A stretch of 51,105 bases of DNA from Calidithermus chliarophilus DSM 9957 (GCF_000430045.1 NZ_KE387029.1:32047-83151); one strand, 5' to 3'; shown: positions 33,491 to 41,269, numbered from the stretch's first letter. Notes: a model not told the origin generated them from the letters alone. Translations and numbers: made by a program.

Positions 33491-33892
33491 CTAGAAGCGC
33501 TTGCCGCCGTGACGCCAGCCGCGGGCGCGGTTGGCCTCGAGCTTCGCCATCAGCGCCCCGGCCACGTCGTAGCCGAAGGTCTGAGCCATGTCCAGGATGC
33601 GGATGACGGCATCGGCCAGCTCGACCTCGACCGCGCGGAAGTTGGGGCACTTGCCGTCGGGGGCGTCGGGGTCGGTGCGCAGCGCCTCGAGCGCCTCCGA
33701 CAGCTCGGAGTGGATCAGGGCGATGAGGGTTCCCGGCTCGCGGTTGCCGGTCCAGCCCCGGTTCACCGCCCCGATCACGTCTTGCAGCCGGTTGAAGGCC
33801 GCGGTGATGTCGAGCTGTTCGCCCGCGGTGAGCAGGGGAAGGGGGGCAGGGGCGGGGTTGGCGTTGGCCTGGGGGTCTTGGGTCGGGGGCAT
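33491..33892 (-). CDS. mazG: MazG-like nucleotide pyrophosphohydrolase
   Basis: A 133-residue all-alpha NTP pyrophosphohydrolase. Metal-binding pattern ExxE (E63, E66 in HSELSEALE) and ExxD (E91, D94 in ELADAVIRILD) is intact, and the C-terminus (LMAKLEANRARGWRHGGK) is typical. Such phage enzymes hydrolyse NTPs or dNTPs, or lower alarmone levels; the substrate is not clear here. ATG 33892 has AAGGAGAAG upstream. Middle of the early operon from P35.2/O4. Confidence 0.85.
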   Translation of the reverse strand: MPPTQDPQANANPAPAPLPLLTAGEQLDITAAFNRLQDVIGAVNRGWTGNREPGTLIALIHSELSEALEALRTDPDAPDGKCPNFRAVEVELADAVIRILDMAQTFGYDVAGALMAKLEANRARGWRHGGKRF

Positions 33893-33935
33893 GGTCGCTT
33901 CTCCTTTTCCTTTGTTGGCGGTGCGCGCCGCGGGC

Positions 33936-34199
33936 TTATGCCGGGCGGTAGAGGTAGACCGTGCGGGTGTCCTCCCGCACGTAGTAGGCCCAGCCGTTCT
34001 CCACCGGGATCAGCTCGGTCTCGAATACGCCCGGCTCCACCGGGCGGGAGTCCCAGGGGGCCACCCCGCGCAGGTCGGGCGCGAAGCGCAGCAGCAGGCG
34101 GGGCTCGGGGAGCTCGTGCACCGCGTAGCCCTTCGCCCGCAGCTCGGCCAGGAAGGTGGCGAAGGTGGCGGTGTCCACGGCGGCGGGGGCCGGGCTCAC
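33936..34199 (-). CDS. Hypothetical early protein
   Basis: An 87-residue protein from GTG 34199, overlapping the previous stop (GTGA). N-terminal helix (TFATFLAELRAKGYAVHELP) then beta strands (VFETELIPVENGWAYYV, TRTVYLYRP). Unrecognised; perhaps a small alpha/beta inhibitor-like fold. Confidence 0.55.
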   Translation of the reverse strand: MSPAPAAVDTATFATFLAELRAKGYAVHELPEPRLLLRFAPDLRGVAPWDSRPVEPGVFETELIPVENGWAYYVREDTRTVYLYRPA

Positions 34200-34726
34200 G
34201 GGATGACCGACCCCCTCCCCCATGCGGCCTTGCGCCAGGCGTTTAGCGCGGCCTCGGCCTCGGCCTGTCCCTGGCGGCTGAGCAGGTAGCGGCTGCGGGG
34301 CCAGCGCCCCTGGCGCATCAGCCCGTCGGAGCGGGCCAGCCCCGCCAGCACCAGCCACGCCAGCACCCGGCTGACCCCGGCGTGGCGGGCGACCTGGGCG
34401 AGGGTGGCCCACGCCCGGCGGGCGCGCAGCTCGAGCAAAGCCTCGAGCACCGCGTACAGGGGCGAGCGGGGCAGCGCGGCGCCCCGCCCAGGCGCCCGCG
34501 GGCGCGCGGCCTGGGGCCGGGCCGGGGCCGGGGCAGGGGCCGGGCAGGGTACGTAGGTGTAGACCACCGTGCCGTCGTGCTCGATCAGCGCGGTGCGGTG
34601 GTAAGTGAGCTCGGGGCCGAAGGCCGTGACGATGGTCTCGGGCGCGCCCCCTACGTAGCCGCTCGCCCCGTCGTAGAGCCCGCCCGAAAGGCGGTACTTG
34701 GTCATTTTCGGGTCCATCGGGTTCAT
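34196..34726 (-). CDS. Winged-helix protein with N-terminal beta domain
   Basis: A 176-residue protein. Residues 8-55 form a small beta region (SGGLYDGASGYVGGAPETIV, then HDGTVVYTYVP). After a Pro/Ala linker comes a winged helix (LAQVARHAGVSRVLAWLVLA, RYLLSRQGQAEAEAALNAW). ATG 34726 is preferred because AAGGAGG is well placed; an in-frame GTG at 34777 that overlaps a 9-codon frame is an alternative. Likely a DNA-binding regulator. Confidence 0.6.
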   Translation of the reverse strand: MNPMDPKMTKYRLSGGLYDGASGYVGGAPETIVTAFGPELTYHRTALIEHDGTVVYTYVPCPAPAPAPARPQAARPRAPGRGAALPRSPLYAVLEALLELRARRAWATLAQVARHAGVSRVLAWLVLAGLARSDGLMRQGRWPRSRYLLSRQGQAEAEAALNAWRKAAWGRGSVIP

Positions 34727-34802
34727 TCCCCTCCTCCTTCCGCGGGACACCCCGTCGAACCGCACGTACCGTTTCACGGGGCCACCTCCCACAGCGCCAC
34801 CA

Positions 34803-34943
34803 TCAAAGCCCGCACATCCCATAGCACTCGTCGGCCATCCCGTCGAACAGCGGCTCCATGTCATCGGTCGGCAACTCGAGTCGGGCTTCTCGCAGGGGGA
34901 TGGCCTGCCGGTACACATACACCTCGTCATTGATCCGGGCCAT
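34803..34943 (-). CDS. 46-residue acidic protein
   Basis: Reads MARINDEVYVYRQAIPLREA followed by an acidic, Cys-containing tail (MADECYGMCGL). The frame is open upstream and looks protein-like (EEWAEAVEFDEAIRR) but has no ATG, GTG or TTG there, so ATG 34943 is used although its ribosome site is weak. Either the start is unusual or the 5' end is damaged. Followed immediately by ATG of a 9-codon frame. Confidence 0.45.
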   Translation of the reverse strand: MARINDEVYVYRQAIPLREARLELPTDDMEPLFDGMADECYGMCGL

Positions 34944-34995
34944 CCGCCGGATGGCCTCGTCGAACTCGACCGCTTCGGCCCACTCCTCCCGCCCC

Positions 34996-35082
34996 CTAAC
35001 GCCGCGCGTAGGCCCGCGCGATCAGGGCCAGCAGCAGGGCCACGGCGTAAGCCAGGAAGAACTCGAGGCTCAGCACGTTCAC
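34996..35082 (-). CDS. 28-residue membrane peptide
   Basis: GTG 35082 overlaps the previous gene's stop (GTGA). One membrane helix (LEFFLAYAVALLLALIARAY) and basic C-terminus. Function unknown; paired with the next membrane protein. Confidence 0.5.
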   Translation of the reverse strand: MNVLSLEFFLAYAVALLLALIARAYARR

Positions 35083-35204
35083 GCCGCGACCCCGAAGCGC
35101 AGGTAGTAGACCCCGCCCCAGGCCAGGGCCGCGATCAGGGCCAGGCCCACGAAGACGATGGCGAAGGCCAGCCAGTCGAACTTGGGTTCGGATGTGTCTC
35201 GCAT
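35079..35204 (-). CDS. 41-residue membrane protein, first gene of early minus operon
   Basis: Soluble start (MRDTSEPKFDW), one membrane helix (LAFAIVFVGLALIAALAWGG) and short tail. ATG 35204 is 7 bp after the -10 of P35.2, so it is leaderless and its start codon lies inside operator O4. Being the first product after derepression, a role in membrane takeover or exclusion is possible but unproven. Confidence 0.6.
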   Translation of the reverse strand: MRDTSEPKFDWLAFAIVFVGLALIAALAWGGVYYLRFGVAA

Positions 35205-35213
35205 ATGGGACAG
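35194..35213. promoter_or_regulatory. Operator O4: GTGTCT, 8 bp, GGACAG
   Basis: Same geometry as O1-O3 with one mismatched position in the left arm. It spans the start codon at 35204 and the region downstream of the P35.2 -10. Confidence 0.6.
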
Positions 35214-35240
35214 GATATATTGAAATACATCGTGGCGCAA
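35212..35240 (-). promoter_or_regulatory. Promoter P35.2 (leaderless)
   Basis: Minus strand: TTGCGC (35240-35235), 17 bp, TATCCT (35217-35212), then 7 bp to ATG 35204. Confidence 0.65.
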
Positions 35241-35307
35241 ATCGGGACGGGAGGCGGGGAACGCCCTTCCTGTCCCACGCTTCGGATGTGTTTGCTTGAA
35301 ATAACGC

Positions 35308-37353
35308 TCAGGGACGGGCCTTCCAGCGCGCGCAGTTGGTGGTGGCGGGGGCGGTGCGCACGGGGGGGTGGGCGCCCAGGGACAGGGCCACCGCCGCATT
35401 CTCGCACCAGCCCAGGGCCTCGCCCTCGCCGGGGGGCTTGAAGTAGGCACAGCCCCGGCACTGGCGGCGGGGGCGGGCCTCGGCCAGGGCGCTGGGCCGG
35501 ATGACCTCGGGCAGTTGGTCCTGGTAGCCGCTGTAGGGGCGCTCGGGCTGGGGCTTGGCGTAGGCGAGCTGGGTCGAGCCCCGGACCCGCATCAGCCCGG
35601 CCACCGCGTAGCCGAAGGCGTGGACAAAGTGGGGGTCGAGGCCCAGGTGCCGGAAGGTGTACTGGTACTCGCCCTCGTCCACCACCTCGCCGCTGCCCTG
35701 GATGCGCCGGGTCTTGGGGATTTGGGTGCGGGCGACGTGCTTGAAGTGCTCGCGCATCTCCTCGAGCAGGGCCACCGGCTTGAGCCGCCCGCCCCGGCGC
35801 AGCTCGCGCACCAGGGTGTAGCCGTCCTTGGGCAGCAGCACCCGGCGGTTGGTGAACAGGGTCATGGCCTGGAGCAGGTGGCGGTAGCGGTGCAGGTCCA
35901 CCAGAAACTCCCACTTGGCCTCGCCGCTGGAGCGCTCGAGGCTCTTCTTCTCCCGCTGGTCGGCCCACTCGATGGGCTGATCCTGGGTGAGGTTGTAGTC
36001 GGCCAGCCAGACCATGCCGCGGGGCATCTCGCTGGCGACGGCCTTGGCGTAGTCGTAGGCGGGCTCGGCGTCGCAGACGACGACGTTGACCGCCCAGCGC
36101 CGCAGCAAATCCGTGGTGCGGGCGACGGCCTCGAGCCCGCTGGCCTCGAGCACCTCCAGCCGCACCAGCCGCACCAGGCCCCCCGGCGCCCACTCCAGGA
36201 TCACCACGTGCTTCTCCACCCCGCGCTGGTCGATGCCCGCCGCGCGCCAGGGGGAGTCGGGGGAGGGGCCCTCGGGGGGCCAGGCCCAGCCGTGCATCGC
36301 GCCCAGCTCGAGCGCGGCCTGCCACACGGTGTCGCCCACCAGGATGGCGTCGGGGTCGGCGTGGGGCAGGCCGAGGTAGGAGTTGTAGAACTCGCTGGGG
36401 TTCTTGCCCTCGACCACCATGCGCTGGTAGGCGCCCCAGAGGTTGGGCAGGTCGCCCGCGCCCTTGAGCACCTGGGAGAAGCTGTAGCCCAGCCACTCGG
36501 CGTCCTCGGGGCCCACGGCGTGAAAGAAGCCGTCCTGCACGTCGTGGATCAGGTGGCCGCAGCGGGGGCAGACGTACTCCATGCGCGCGGCGTCCACGCA
36601 GGAGAGCCAGGTCTCGAGGCTGTCGTACATGACGAACCCGGCGCGGTTGGGGCAGAGGGGGTTGGGGCAGCGGGTGTGCCACCAGTGCTGGGTCGAGCGC
36701 TGGAAGTAGTAATCCACGTCGGCGTTCGGCATCCCGGCGGTGGAGCCCATCATGTGCATCCCGCGCTCCCCGCGGGGGCCGACGAAGGCGCTCTCGGAGG
36801 TGCGCAGGAAGGTGCGCTCGATGGTCGCCACGTCCATCAGGCGCACCTCGTCGAACTGGAGGGCGTCGGTGGGGAAGGAGTCCACGCTCACCCCGCTGCG
36901 CATCCCGCGGAAGCGCATGTTGGAGACGCCGAAGCGCACCGCCTCCATGCTGTCCACCCCGCCCGTGCCCACGAGCTCGAGCATCCGGGGGCTGGAGTGC
37001 ATCATGGGGCGGAAGCGGGTCTTGTGCAGCTCGTACACCGCGTCCTGGGTGGGGAACATCAGCGCCACGTTGATCTGCTGGCGGGTGTCGGCGGTGAGCC
37101 AGGCCGCGCGGTAGATGAAGTGCAGGGTGAGGCCGAGCTGGGCGGCCTTGCGCACCACCAGGCGGTGGTAGAAGCGCCCGCGCTCCTCGCCGTAGAGGGG
37201 ATCGAGGTAGCGACGGCGCTCGAGGCTGAACTCCCGCGAGCCCTCGGGCCGGATGCCCGAGGCCAGGGCGAAGCGGCGCAGGGTGGACAGCTCCTCGGGG
37301 CTGAACACCGGGGGCGGCAGCCGCAGGGAGTCGAGGAAGGCTTTTTCAAACAT
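35308..37353 (-). CDS. terL: Terminase large subunit
   Basis: A 681-residue packaging ATPase-nuclease, GpA-like. A variant Walker A region lies around K69-T76 (KAAQLGLT), Walker B at D168-E169 (DALQFDEV), and a zinc ribbon has C229, C234, C262 and C265. The nuclease half begins at AAGIDQRGVEKHVVILEW and includes VVVCDAEPAYDYAKAVASE. C-terminal cysteines (CRGCAYFKPPGEGEALGWCE) add a second metal site. The P-loop lacks the classic GKT, which is common in this branch. It lies after the small subunit and a 130-bp gap with an inverted repeat. Confidence 0.9.
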   Translation of the reverse strand: MFEKAFLDSLRLPPPVFSPEELSTLRRFALASGIRPEGSREFSLERRRYLDPLYGEERGRFYHRLVVRKAAQLGLTLHFIYRAAWLTADTRQQINVALMFPTQDAVYELHKTRFRPMMHSSPRMLELVGTGGVDSMEAVRFGVSNMRFRGMRSGVSVDSFPTDALQFDEVRLMDVATIERTFLRTSESAFVGPRGERGMHMMGSTAGMPNADVDYYFQRSTQHWWHTRCPNPLCPNRAGFVMYDSLETWLSCVDAARMEYVCPRCGHLIHDVQDGFFHAVGPEDAEWLGYSFSQVLKGAGDLPNLWGAYQRMVVEGKNPSEFYNSYLGLPHADPDAILVGDTVWQAALELGAMHGWAWPPEGPSPDSPWRAAGIDQRGVEKHVVILEWAPGGLVRLVRLEVLEASGLEAVARTTDLLRRWAVNVVVCDAEPAYDYAKAVASEMPRGMVWLADYNLTQDQPIEWADQREKKSLERSSGEAKWEFLVDLHRYRHLLQAMTLFTNRRVLLPKDGYTLVRELRRGGRLKPVALLEEMREHFKHVARTQIPKTRRIQGSGEVVDEGEYQYTFRHLGLDPHFVHAFGYAVAGLMRVRGSTQLAYAKPQPERPYSGYQDQLPEVIRPSALAEARPRRQCRGCAYFKPPGEGEALGWCENAAVALSLGAHPPVRTAPATTNCARWKARP

Positions 37354-37450
37354 TATGCGCCCTCTCTGGAGCCATTCGGACGAAACCCCCGAGATTGGGG
37401 CGCCCGGTCTGAGGGTTTATGCAAGGTGTCGGTATGCTTATGCGGATCAT

Positions 37451-37470
37451 GGTGTAAGCAGTCTTACACC
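37451..37470. repeat. Inverted repeat GGTGTAA, 6 bp, TTACACC
   Basis: Perfect 7-bp arms with GCAGTC centre, in the gap between the two terminase genes. Arms match the site at 30271; centres differ. Confidence 0.75.
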
Positions 37471-37483
37471 CCGCCCCGCCGGG

Positions 37484-38215
37484 CTAGCCGACCCGGCTGG
37501 GCGAGACCTTGGGGAGCACGCGGGCCTCGAGCGCGGCGTGGACGCGCTCGTACTGCTCGAGGCTCAGCACCTCGAGCATGACCTCCTTGAGGGTTTCGGT
37601 GAGCGCCAAGAACGCCTCGAGCGCCTTGGCCTCGGCGTTCTTGGCGCGGGTCTCGGCGCGGGTCTTGATGGCGGCTACCACCCGGTAGGCGTGGTCGGAG
37701 ACCTCGCGGGTGTACCCGCTGACGAAGGCGTGCGAGCGGTTGAGCTCGCCCAGGGTGCGCCCGATCTTCTCCAGCAGGTAGGGGTCGGGGGCGTCCTTGA
37801 GCATTTCGGCGTACTCCTGCACCCGCTTGTGGGCGGCCTCGAGGCTCTCCAGGGCCCCCTGGAACTGCTCCTCCTTCTCCAGCAGCGCCCACACCACGGC
37901 CTTGAGGGTCGCCAGCTCCTCGTCGGAGTCGTCGAGGGCGCGCCCGCTGGCGTGCACGAGCTCACGCAGCTCCTGGATTTTGCTCTTGCCGCTCCTGGAG
38001 TACAGCCCGTGGGTCAGGCGGGCGGTGGTGGGGTCGGCCCTCGAGCCCTCCTTGACCCGCTTGGCGCTGCCGGGCCCGTGCTTCCAGCACTTGTCGAAGC
38101 CCTTGCGGGCGGGCTGGGAGCACTGCTTGCCGCCCCGGACCGCCTGGCAGCGGGGCATCCGCTTGCCCATGCGGCTGAGGAAGGGCTCGAGGGGCGGGTC
38201 ACGGTCTTTGGACAT
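37484..38215 (-). CDS. Terminase small subunit candidate with Cys/His motif
   Basis: A 243-residue protein directly before terL. The N-terminus has C23, C32, C43 and H46 (CQAVRGGKQC, CWKHGPGS), a small zinc module found in phage packaging and related proteins. The rest is a long helical, oligomer-forming body (LKAVVWALLEKEEQFQGALE, LEKIGRTLGELNRSHAFV). ATG 38215 is preferred over ATG 38221 because GGAG is then 6 bp upstream. Repeats upstream may be its binding sites. Assignment rests on position and fold pattern. Confidence 0.7.
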   Translation of the reverse strand: MSKDRDPPLEPFLSRMGKRMPRCQAVRGGKQCSQPARKGFDKCWKHGPGSAKRVKEGSRADPTTARLTHGLYSRSGKSKIQELRELVHASGRALDDSDEELATLKAVVWALLEKEEQFQGALESLEAAHKRVQEYAEMLKDAPDPYLLEKIGRTLGELNRSHAFVSGYTREVSDHAYRVVAAIKTRAETRAKNAEAKALEAFLALTETLKEVMLEVLSLEQYERVHAALEARVLPKVSPSRVG

Positions 38216-38232
38216 GGGCATCTCCGAACGGC

Positions 38233-38254
38233 GCGGGCACACGGGGATGCCCGC
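38233..38254. promoter_or_regulatory. Inverted repeat in terminase leader
   Basis: GCGGGCA and TGCCCGC arms, 8-nt centre, inside the predicted 5' leader between late element L8 and the small-subunit ATG. May be an RNA hairpin that tunes translation or a protein site. Confidence 0.5.
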
Positions 38255-38263
38255 CCCCCTTAG

Positions 38264-38287
38264 AGGCTGCCACGCTCCAAGGGTCAG
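38264..38287 (-). promoter_or_regulatory. Late element L8 (terminase genes)
   Basis: Minus strand: CTGACC (38287-38282), 12 bp, CAGCCT (38269-38264). The start codon is about 48 bp further, so this copy has a leader. Confidence 0.6.
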
Positions 38288-38369
38288 GGCCTCGAGTCCC
38301 CCCTTGGAGGGGCTTGGAGGGGCTTGGAGCAGCAAGGGCCCCCTGGAAGCTCCAAGGGGCTCTAAGGGG
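38274..38369. repeat. Cluster of GCTCCAAGGG-type repeats; candidate packaging site
   Basis: Six copies of GCTCCAAGGG(G) or its complement: 38274-38283 direct, three inverted copies in a 10-bp tandem (about 38301-38329), 38349-38359 direct, and a variant with CTAAGGGG at 38360-38369. Non-coding, next to the terminase small-subunit gene. Fits small-terminase recognition (pac/cos R-site) geometry. The 265-bp gap 38222-38487 holds this cluster, L8 and a terminator. Confidence 0.6.
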
Positions 38370-38443
38370 ACGGGCGGGGCTAGGGGGCGCCCTGGGCGGC
38401 CAGCTCCCCGGCCAGCTCCACCGAGGCGTTGACGCAACGCCAA

Positions 38444-38470
38444 GAGCCCTCCGGGGGTGCCGGAGGGCTC
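38444..38470 (-). terminator. Terminator of replication operon
   Basis: Perfect 11-bp stem (GAGCCCTCCGG / CCGGAGGGCTC) with a 5-nt loop, just after the last gene of the minus-strand operon; TTGG follows on the minus strand. Confidence 0.75.
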
Positions 38471-38487
38471 CTCGTGTCGGGGCGCGG

Positions 38488-38721
38488 CTACCCCTCGGGC
38501 CAGACCCGCACCTCCAGGGTGCCGTCGCCCCTGGCGGTGACCTCCACGCCGCACCCCCGGCCCTGCGAGCCCAGCAGGCGGTCCAACTCCGCCCGAGCGG
38601 AGTCGCGCACCTGGGTGAGGACGTCCGGGGTGGCGAGTCGGCCTCCGTAGCGGCGCAGCAGGAAGCCCTCGAGGTGGGCCGCGAGGGCCTCGAGGGTTGG
38701 GCGGGATTCGCTCTGTGACAT
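38488..38721 (-). CDS. Small hypothetical protein
   Basis: A 77-residue protein with an N-terminal helical part (LEALAAHLEGFLLRRYGG, LTQVRDSARAELDRLLGSQ) and a C-terminal strand pair (VEVTARGDGTLEVRVWPEG). ATG 38721 follows GGAGGT. Last gene of the replication operon; family unknown. Confidence 0.6.
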   Translation of the reverse strand: MSQSESRPTLEALAAHLEGFLLRRYGGRLATPDVLTQVRDSARAELDRLLGSQGRGCGVEVTARGDGTLEVRVWPEG

Positions 38722-38724
38722 GCT

Positions 38725-38883
38725 CTACCTCCGTGACCGGGGCGGCCGGTTGAGGACCACCCCGGACACCGCCTGCGACTCGGCGGCAGAGAAGGCAGGG
38801 GCGATGGCGGTGCGGGTGATCCTGTGGACCGGGGGGGTGGGGGTGGGGGCGGGGATGGGGTTGGTAGCGCCGTCAACTTCCAT
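38725..38883 (-). CDS. 52-residue Pro/Ala-rich protein
   Basis: ATG 38883 has a consensus AAGGAGG. The product is proline-rich near the start (ATNPIPAPTPTPPVHRI) and basic at the end (RPPRSRR), probably disordered. It lies between the nuclease and the 77-residue gene with short gaps. Function unknown. Confidence 0.5.
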   Translation of the reverse strand: MEVDGATNPIPAPTPTPPVHRITRTAIAPAFSAAESQAVSGVVLNRPPRSRR

Positions 38884-38893
38884 ACGGACCTCC

Positions 38894-39373
38894 TTAGGGC
38901 TCCCCCTGGTCGTAGCCGGGGGGTATCTCGCCCTTGAGATAGGCTTCGGTGAGCTCCTTGGCCTTCTGCCAGTCGTCGAGGACCACCGCCAGGTTGCCGT
39001 GCTCCCGCAGGAGCCGGATTTTGCGCGCCTGCTCGGGGCTGGGCTTACCGCCCGGGCGCTTGAACTCGATGTAGAGGCTGGCGTAGCCCCCCCGGGGCAC
39101 CGGCAAATGCGTGTCGGGGATGCCCTCACGCAGCCCGTCCAGAACGGCGTTCCGCGCGCGTATCATCCGGCGGCGGGCGGTGGGGGAGTAGGCGCGGCCC
39201 GTGGCGGCCCTGGACTCGGCCAGCTCCCGGCGTTCCTGCTGCCAGTCGCCCATGTAGGCGCCGTTGGGGATGGCGTGGAAGAGCTCGAGCTCGGGGTAGC
39301 GGGCGGTCGCCAGCGCGACCCACTGGAAGAAGGTGCGCTGGATGTCGCGCTCGCTGGGGGCGGGAGGCTTCAC
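38894..39373 (-). CDS. VRR-NUC domain nuclease
   Basis: A 159-residue nuclease of the VRR-NUC (PD-D/ExK) group. Active-site pattern is seen in GIPDTHLPVP and LYIEFKRPGGKPSPEQ, followed by a helix and NLAVVLDDWQKAKELTEAY. Phage relatives cut branched DNA such as Holliday junctions or assist replication. GTG 39373 overlaps the previous stop. Position beside the clamp and SSB genes supports a replication/recombination role. Confidence 0.85.
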   Translation of the reverse strand: MKPPAPSERDIQRTFFQWVALATARYPELELFHAIPNGAYMGDWQQERRELAESRAATGRAYSPTARRRMIRARNAVLDGLREGIPDTHLPVPRGGYASLYIEFKRPGGKPSPEQARKIRLLREHGNLAVVLDDWQKAKELTEAYLKGEIPPGYDQGEP

Positions 39374-40125
39374 GGGCGGCCTCCGGCGTCGGGGCCGGGC
39401 CGGGCGTCGGAGGCCAGCTCGGGGGGCACGTAGCCCATCACCCTCCCCCCCCGGCGCACCAGGGCCAGGCGGCCCGCGCGGTGGGCGCGGCGGCGCACGC
39501 GCTCCTGGTCGCGCTCGGTGGGCAGGGACTTGAGGGGTATCCAGCCCGCGGGGGGGCGGGGGGCGAAGCGGCGGGCGTGCCAGTCGGCCACCCGCCGGGC
39601 GGCCTCGGGCTCGAAGAGCAGGCGGCCCAGGCGCCCCTGAAGGCGGGGGACAGCCTGCACGCGGGCGGCCAGGGAGCCGGGGGCGGGGTCTTGCTGGCGC
39701 ACCAGATCGTTGAGGCTGCGGCGGTTGCGCAGGCCCAGCAGCGCGGCGAACCGGGCGCTGTCGAGCCAGTGGGCGTGGGCGCGCTCGGCCTCGAGGCGCT
39801 GCTGGCTGCGGGCGATGTAGGCCGCGGCCCAGGCTTTGGGCACCACCGCCACGCCGGGGCGGGGGCGGGAGATCACCCCCGCGTCCTTGGCGGCCTCCCA
39901 CACCGCGCGCTTGCTCAGGCCCGACTCGAGCACCACCTCCTCCAGGCGCACGGTGTTGCGCGAGCGCGAGGGGAGGTGGGCGCCGAGCTTGTAGGCGCGG
40001 GCGCGCACGCCGCTGAGGGTGCGCCCGGGCAGGCGCTCGAGGCAGTAGCGCGCGCCGCGGCTGGCGTAGAAGCGGCGGATGATGGCCTCCTCGGCCTCGG
40101 TCCAGTGGGGGGCCCGCGCGCTCAT
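39370..40125 (-). CDS. Myb/SANT-like and HTH DNA-binding protein
   Basis: A 251-residue protein. Residues 5-50 match a SANT/Myb-like domain (HWTEAEEAIIRRFYASRG, GRTLSGVRARAYKLGAHLP), followed by a likely HTH (VRLEEVVLESGLSKRAVWEA) and further basic helical segments. ATG 40125 overlaps the dnaN stop. It would bind DNA; a regulator or nucleoprotein factor at replication is likely. No exact family known. Confidence 0.65.
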   Translation of the reverse strand: MSARAPHWTEAEEAIIRRFYASRGARYCLERLPGRTLSGVRARAYKLGAHLPSRSRNTVRLEEVVLESGLSKRAVWEAAKDAGVISRPRPGVAVVPKAWAAAYIARSQQRLEAERAHAHWLDSARFAALLGLRNRRSLNDLVRQQDPAPGSLAARVQAVPRLQGRLGRLLFEPEAARRVADWHARRFAPRPPAGWIPLKSLPTERDQERVRRRAHRAGRLALVRRGGRVMGYVPPELASDARPGPDAGGRP

Positions 40126-41234
40126 ACCCGCAGCGGCACCACGACCGCGACCGCCGAGGCTTCGCGCAGCGCGCTGGGGGCGAGGCCGTTCCACTCCCAC
40201 TCCAGGGTGTCGGCGCCGAGGTGGGCGAGGGCCTCGAGGACGTACTCGCCGTTCATGGGCGCCAGCGTCGCCTCGGGGTTGAGCTGGGCCACCGTCACCG
40301 CGATCTGGTCCACGCCCTGCCCGTACTCGTTCCGGCAGGAGATCACCAGGGTGTTCTCCTCGGGGTTGAGCTGGAAGTCGAGCCGCCTGTAAAGGCCCTC
40401 GGCCAGGGGCATCAGGCGCCGGATCACCGCCATCAGCTCGGCGCGGGGCACCTCGAGGACCGTGGTGGCCGCGCCGCGGGCCGGGATGATGCGGTGGTAG
40501 TCGGGGAACTCGCCCTCCAGCAGCTTGAAGGTGGCGGTGTAGTCCTTGCCGTGGGCGCGCACCTTGCCCCGCCCCAGCTCCAGGCGCGCCTCGCCCTCGC
40601 CCTTGCCCAGCAGCCCCTTGAGCAGGGTGGAGGAGCGGTAGGGCAGCACGAAGGGCGCGGCCTCGCCGCTGGCCTCGCCCTCGACGTAGGCCAGGCGGTA
40701 GCCGTCGGAGGCCACCAGCCGCAGCCTGGCGGGCCCGCCGGGGGCCGCCGGGCGCACCTCGAACTGGATGCCCTGGAAGATGCCGCGGTAGGCCTCGCGG
40801 CTGGCGGCGTACTCGACCTCCAGCAGCTCGGCCAGCCGCGCCGCCTGCACGCGCAGCTCGCCCCTGGGGTCGATGGGCTCGAGCAGGTCGGGGTAGTCCT
40901 CGGCCCCGATGAGGCTGAAGGTGGCGCGGATTTTGCCCGAGCGCACCTCCAGGCCCTCGCTCGCGCGGGAGAGGTCGATGGCGTCGGGCCCCAGGTTGGC
41001 GAGGAACTGCCCGAAGGTGGCGAAGGGCAGGCAGAAGGCGGCCTCGTCGCCGCCCAGGTCGAGCCGGGGGAGGGAGAACACCAGATCGTGCTCGCCGTCG
41101 GTGCCACCGACGAGCACCTTCTCGGCCCGCGGCTGCACCCACAGGTGGGTGAGCAGGGGGTTGGACTGGCGGGGCCGGATCACCCGGCCCAGGGCCTGCA
41201 CCGCGTTCTGAAGGGGTTTGCTGGGTACTTGCAT
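40122..41234 (-). CDS. dnaN: DNA polymerase III beta sliding clamp
   Basis: A 370-residue protein of full bacterial clamp length. The start (FQ-equivalent region QNAVQALGRVIRPRQSNPLL), GTDGEHDLVFSLP, LPFATFGQFLANL, LVASDGYRLAYVEG, EVPRAELMAVIRRLMPLAEG and the C-terminal NGEYVLEALAHLGAD are clear clamp landmarks over three similar domains. It would tether a polymerase to DNA. No phage polymerase is in the window, so it probably serves the host Pol III or one encoded outside. ATG 41234 has AGGAGG. A sliding clamp of this bacterial type is uncommon in phages. Confidence 0.9.
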   Translation of the reverse strand: MQVPSKPLQNAVQALGRVIRPRQSNPLLTHLWVQPRAEKVLVGGTDGEHDLVFSLPRLDLGGDEAAFCLPFATFGQFLANLGPDAIDLSRASEGLEVRSGKIRATFSLIGAEDYPDLLEPIDPRGELRVQAARLAELLEVEYAASREAYRGIFQGIQFEVRPAAPGGPARLRLVASDGYRLAYVEGEASGEAAPFVLPYRSSTLLKGLLGKGEGEARLELGRGKVRAHGKDYTATFKLLEGEFPDYHRIIPARGAATTVLEVPRAELMAVIRRLMPLAEGLYRRLDFQLNPEENTLVISCRNEYGQGVDQIAVTVAQLNPEATLAPMNGEYVLEALAHLGADTLEWEWNGLAPSALREASAVAVVVPLRV

Positions 41235-41269
41235 GGCTCCTCCTATGGGGGTTGGCTGGGTTCGAAGGG

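Noticed and set aside
34774-34803. Nine-codon frame (MVALWEVAP) as a leader peptide
   Set aside because: It overlaps neighbours at both ends, but is too short to support and has no attenuator hairpin.
35270-35290. Second operator near 35.27 kb (CTGTCC, 8 bp, GGATGT)
   Set aside because: The right half matches only GGA; too weak to count with O1-O5.
38380-38440. Minus-strand frame reading CVNASVELAGELAAQGAP before a stop
   Set aside because: It looks protein-like but has no start codon or ribosome site and overlaps the terminator; at most a gene remnant.
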